A DNA stretch of 15,468 nucleotides, taken from NCBI GenBank assembly GCA_035378955.1, contig DAOSUS010000074.1, positions 1-15,468 on the forward strand. The letters are read 5' to 3'. How positions within the stretch are numbered: position 1 is the first letter of the stretch; the number at the start of each line of letters is the position of its first letter. This DNA is from Candidatus Hydrogenedens sp. Lineage in GTDB: Bacteria; Hydrogenedentota; Hydrogenedentia; Hydrogenedentales; Hydrogenedentaceae. Shown one piece after another: positions 14,965 to 15,468 of the stretch. Both the position numbers and the translations under genes were made by a program. The notes beneath the pieces are model-generated. The model ran no database searches and was not told the origin of the DNA. It worked only from the letters and a program-made list of their open reading frames with translations.

Positions 14965-15468
14965 CTAAAACTCACTGGATGTCAAAATCCCAACAAGATC
15001 AGCCATAGGCCTGTTCACAGGAGCCGGCTCACATTCGCCATATCTCTGGAACTGCACATGGCCATCCATGTATAGGACATTTGAACCGCCAGGAATATGG
15101 TTATATGCCGCAGGATTGGTTGATAGTTGGTCAAACATAATCCAAACGGAGCTTTGGGCTTGTGCTGATGCTGCGGGATTGTTTATATCTGTAATTAGGA
15201 ATCTTTCAATACCTTCACGAAGACGATACACTGTAGAACCGCCACCATTACCTATACCTTGGGGAACAGAGATATCTTTATCAAAAGGAGGAAGAATTCC
15301 GAAAGGAATTTGTTTAATATCTCCATAATCGCGGAGTGCTTCCTCGACTACACGATCTAATGCAGACCCTAATTGTGTGGAAACTTCAGTGCTCATATCT
15401 ATTTGAACACGGAGTATGGAAATCAACATTCCTAAATAAGGAAAACTACTTAAGGCTGAGACAGGGTC
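14965..15468 (-). CDS. DUF1559-family (H-X9-DG type) pseudopilin-like protein, 5' part outside the window
   Basis: The reading frame stays open from the stop at 14965 to the window edge with no stop, so this is the last 167 codons of a longer gene; the ATG at 15429 is internal. The C-terminal signature HIPGGSNVLYMDGHVQF is typical of proteins annotated as 'prepilin-type processing-associated H-X9-DG domain' (DUF1559). Here ten residues, not nine, separate the His from the Asp-Gly. These proteins usually have a type-IV-pilin-like N-terminal cleavage motif and helix and are found in many copies in planctomycete-like genomes; their function is poorly defined. The N-terminal half needed to confirm the pilin motif is not in the window. 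Coding bases are clearly richer in G+C than the operon next door. Confidence 0.85.
   Translation of the reverse strand, partial: DPVSALSSFPYLGMLISILRVQIDMSTEVSTQLGSALDRVVEEALRDYGDIKQIPFGILPPFDKDISVPQGIGNGGGSTVYRLREGIERFLITDINNPAASAQAQSSVWIMFDQLSTNPAAYNHIPGGSNVLYMDGHVQFQRYGECEPAPVNRPMADLVGILTSSEF

Noticed and set aside
1..15468. Defence island, prophage, CRISPR, insertion sequence or tRNA genes.
   Set aside because: No transposase, integrase, nuclease, spacer-repeat pattern or cloverleaf-like sequence was seen; nearly all the DNA is explained by the genes listed.

Overview
The window is AT-rich bacterial chromosome with dense protein-coding genes. I see no phage, insertion sequence, CRISPR array or RNA gene. 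The host is Gram-negative: there is an outer-membrane beta-barrel protein with a signal peptide, and a periplasmic parvulin-like protein. The partial gene at the right edge carries the C-terminal signature of the DUF1559 / 'H-X9-DG' pseudopilin-like proteins, which are abundant in Planctomycetes, Lentisphaerae, Verrucomicrobia, Hydrogenedentota and similar phyla. Together with the two Gfo/Idh/MocA oxidoreductases and the YfhO-type membrane protein, this suggests an uncultured lineage of that broad group, possibly a low-GC Hydrogenedentota-like bacterium. That assignment is inference only.

Layout, left to right. (1) A peroxiredoxin-like thioredoxin-fold protein (minus, 7-591) is divergent from an alginate-export-type outer-membrane barrel (plus, 758-2320), which ends in a strong intrinsic terminator. 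(2) A 196-base leader holds that terminator, a second hairpin and a possible 24-codon upstream reading frame. It precedes clpB (plus, 2517-5120), which has a perfect Shine-Dalgarno sequence. (3) A YfhO-type polytopic membrane protein (minus, 5127-7397) converges on clpB with only 6 bases between them. (4) A minus-strand operon runs mannitol-1-phosphate dehydrogenase-like gene (11406 to 10234), 2-oxo-acid dehydrogenase E2 (10209 to 8875), dihydrolipoyl dehydrogenase E3 (8846 to 7458), with gaps of 24 and 28 bases. No E1 gene is present in the window. (5) A divergent plus-strand operon starts across a roughly 155-base intergenic region: Gfo/Idh/MocA oxidoreductase (11562-12608), parvulin-like secreted protein (12643-13632), second Gfo/Idh/MocA oxidoreductase (13646-14884). 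It ends in a 14-bp-stem terminator that looks bidirectional. (6) A converging DUF1559-family gene (minus, 14965 to beyond 15468) is cut by the window edge and is visibly richer in G+C than its neighbours.

Functionally, the window mixes housekeeping genes (protein disaggregation by ClpB, E2/E3 of a 2-oxo-acid dehydrogenase complex) with carbohydrate-related redox genes (polyol phosphate dehydrogenase, two sugar-type oxidoreductases, polysaccharide-export-like porin) and envelope proteins. I found no convincing new multi-gene system. The points most worth checking are the parvulin domain that has lost both signature histidines and sits between two oxidoreductases, the tandem E3-binding domains in E2, the possible leader peptide whose last codons form the clpB ribosome-binding site, and the apparently leaderless start of the YfhO-type gene. 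No gap between genes exceeds 300 bases; the largest are 592-757, 2321-2516 and 11407-11561, described below.
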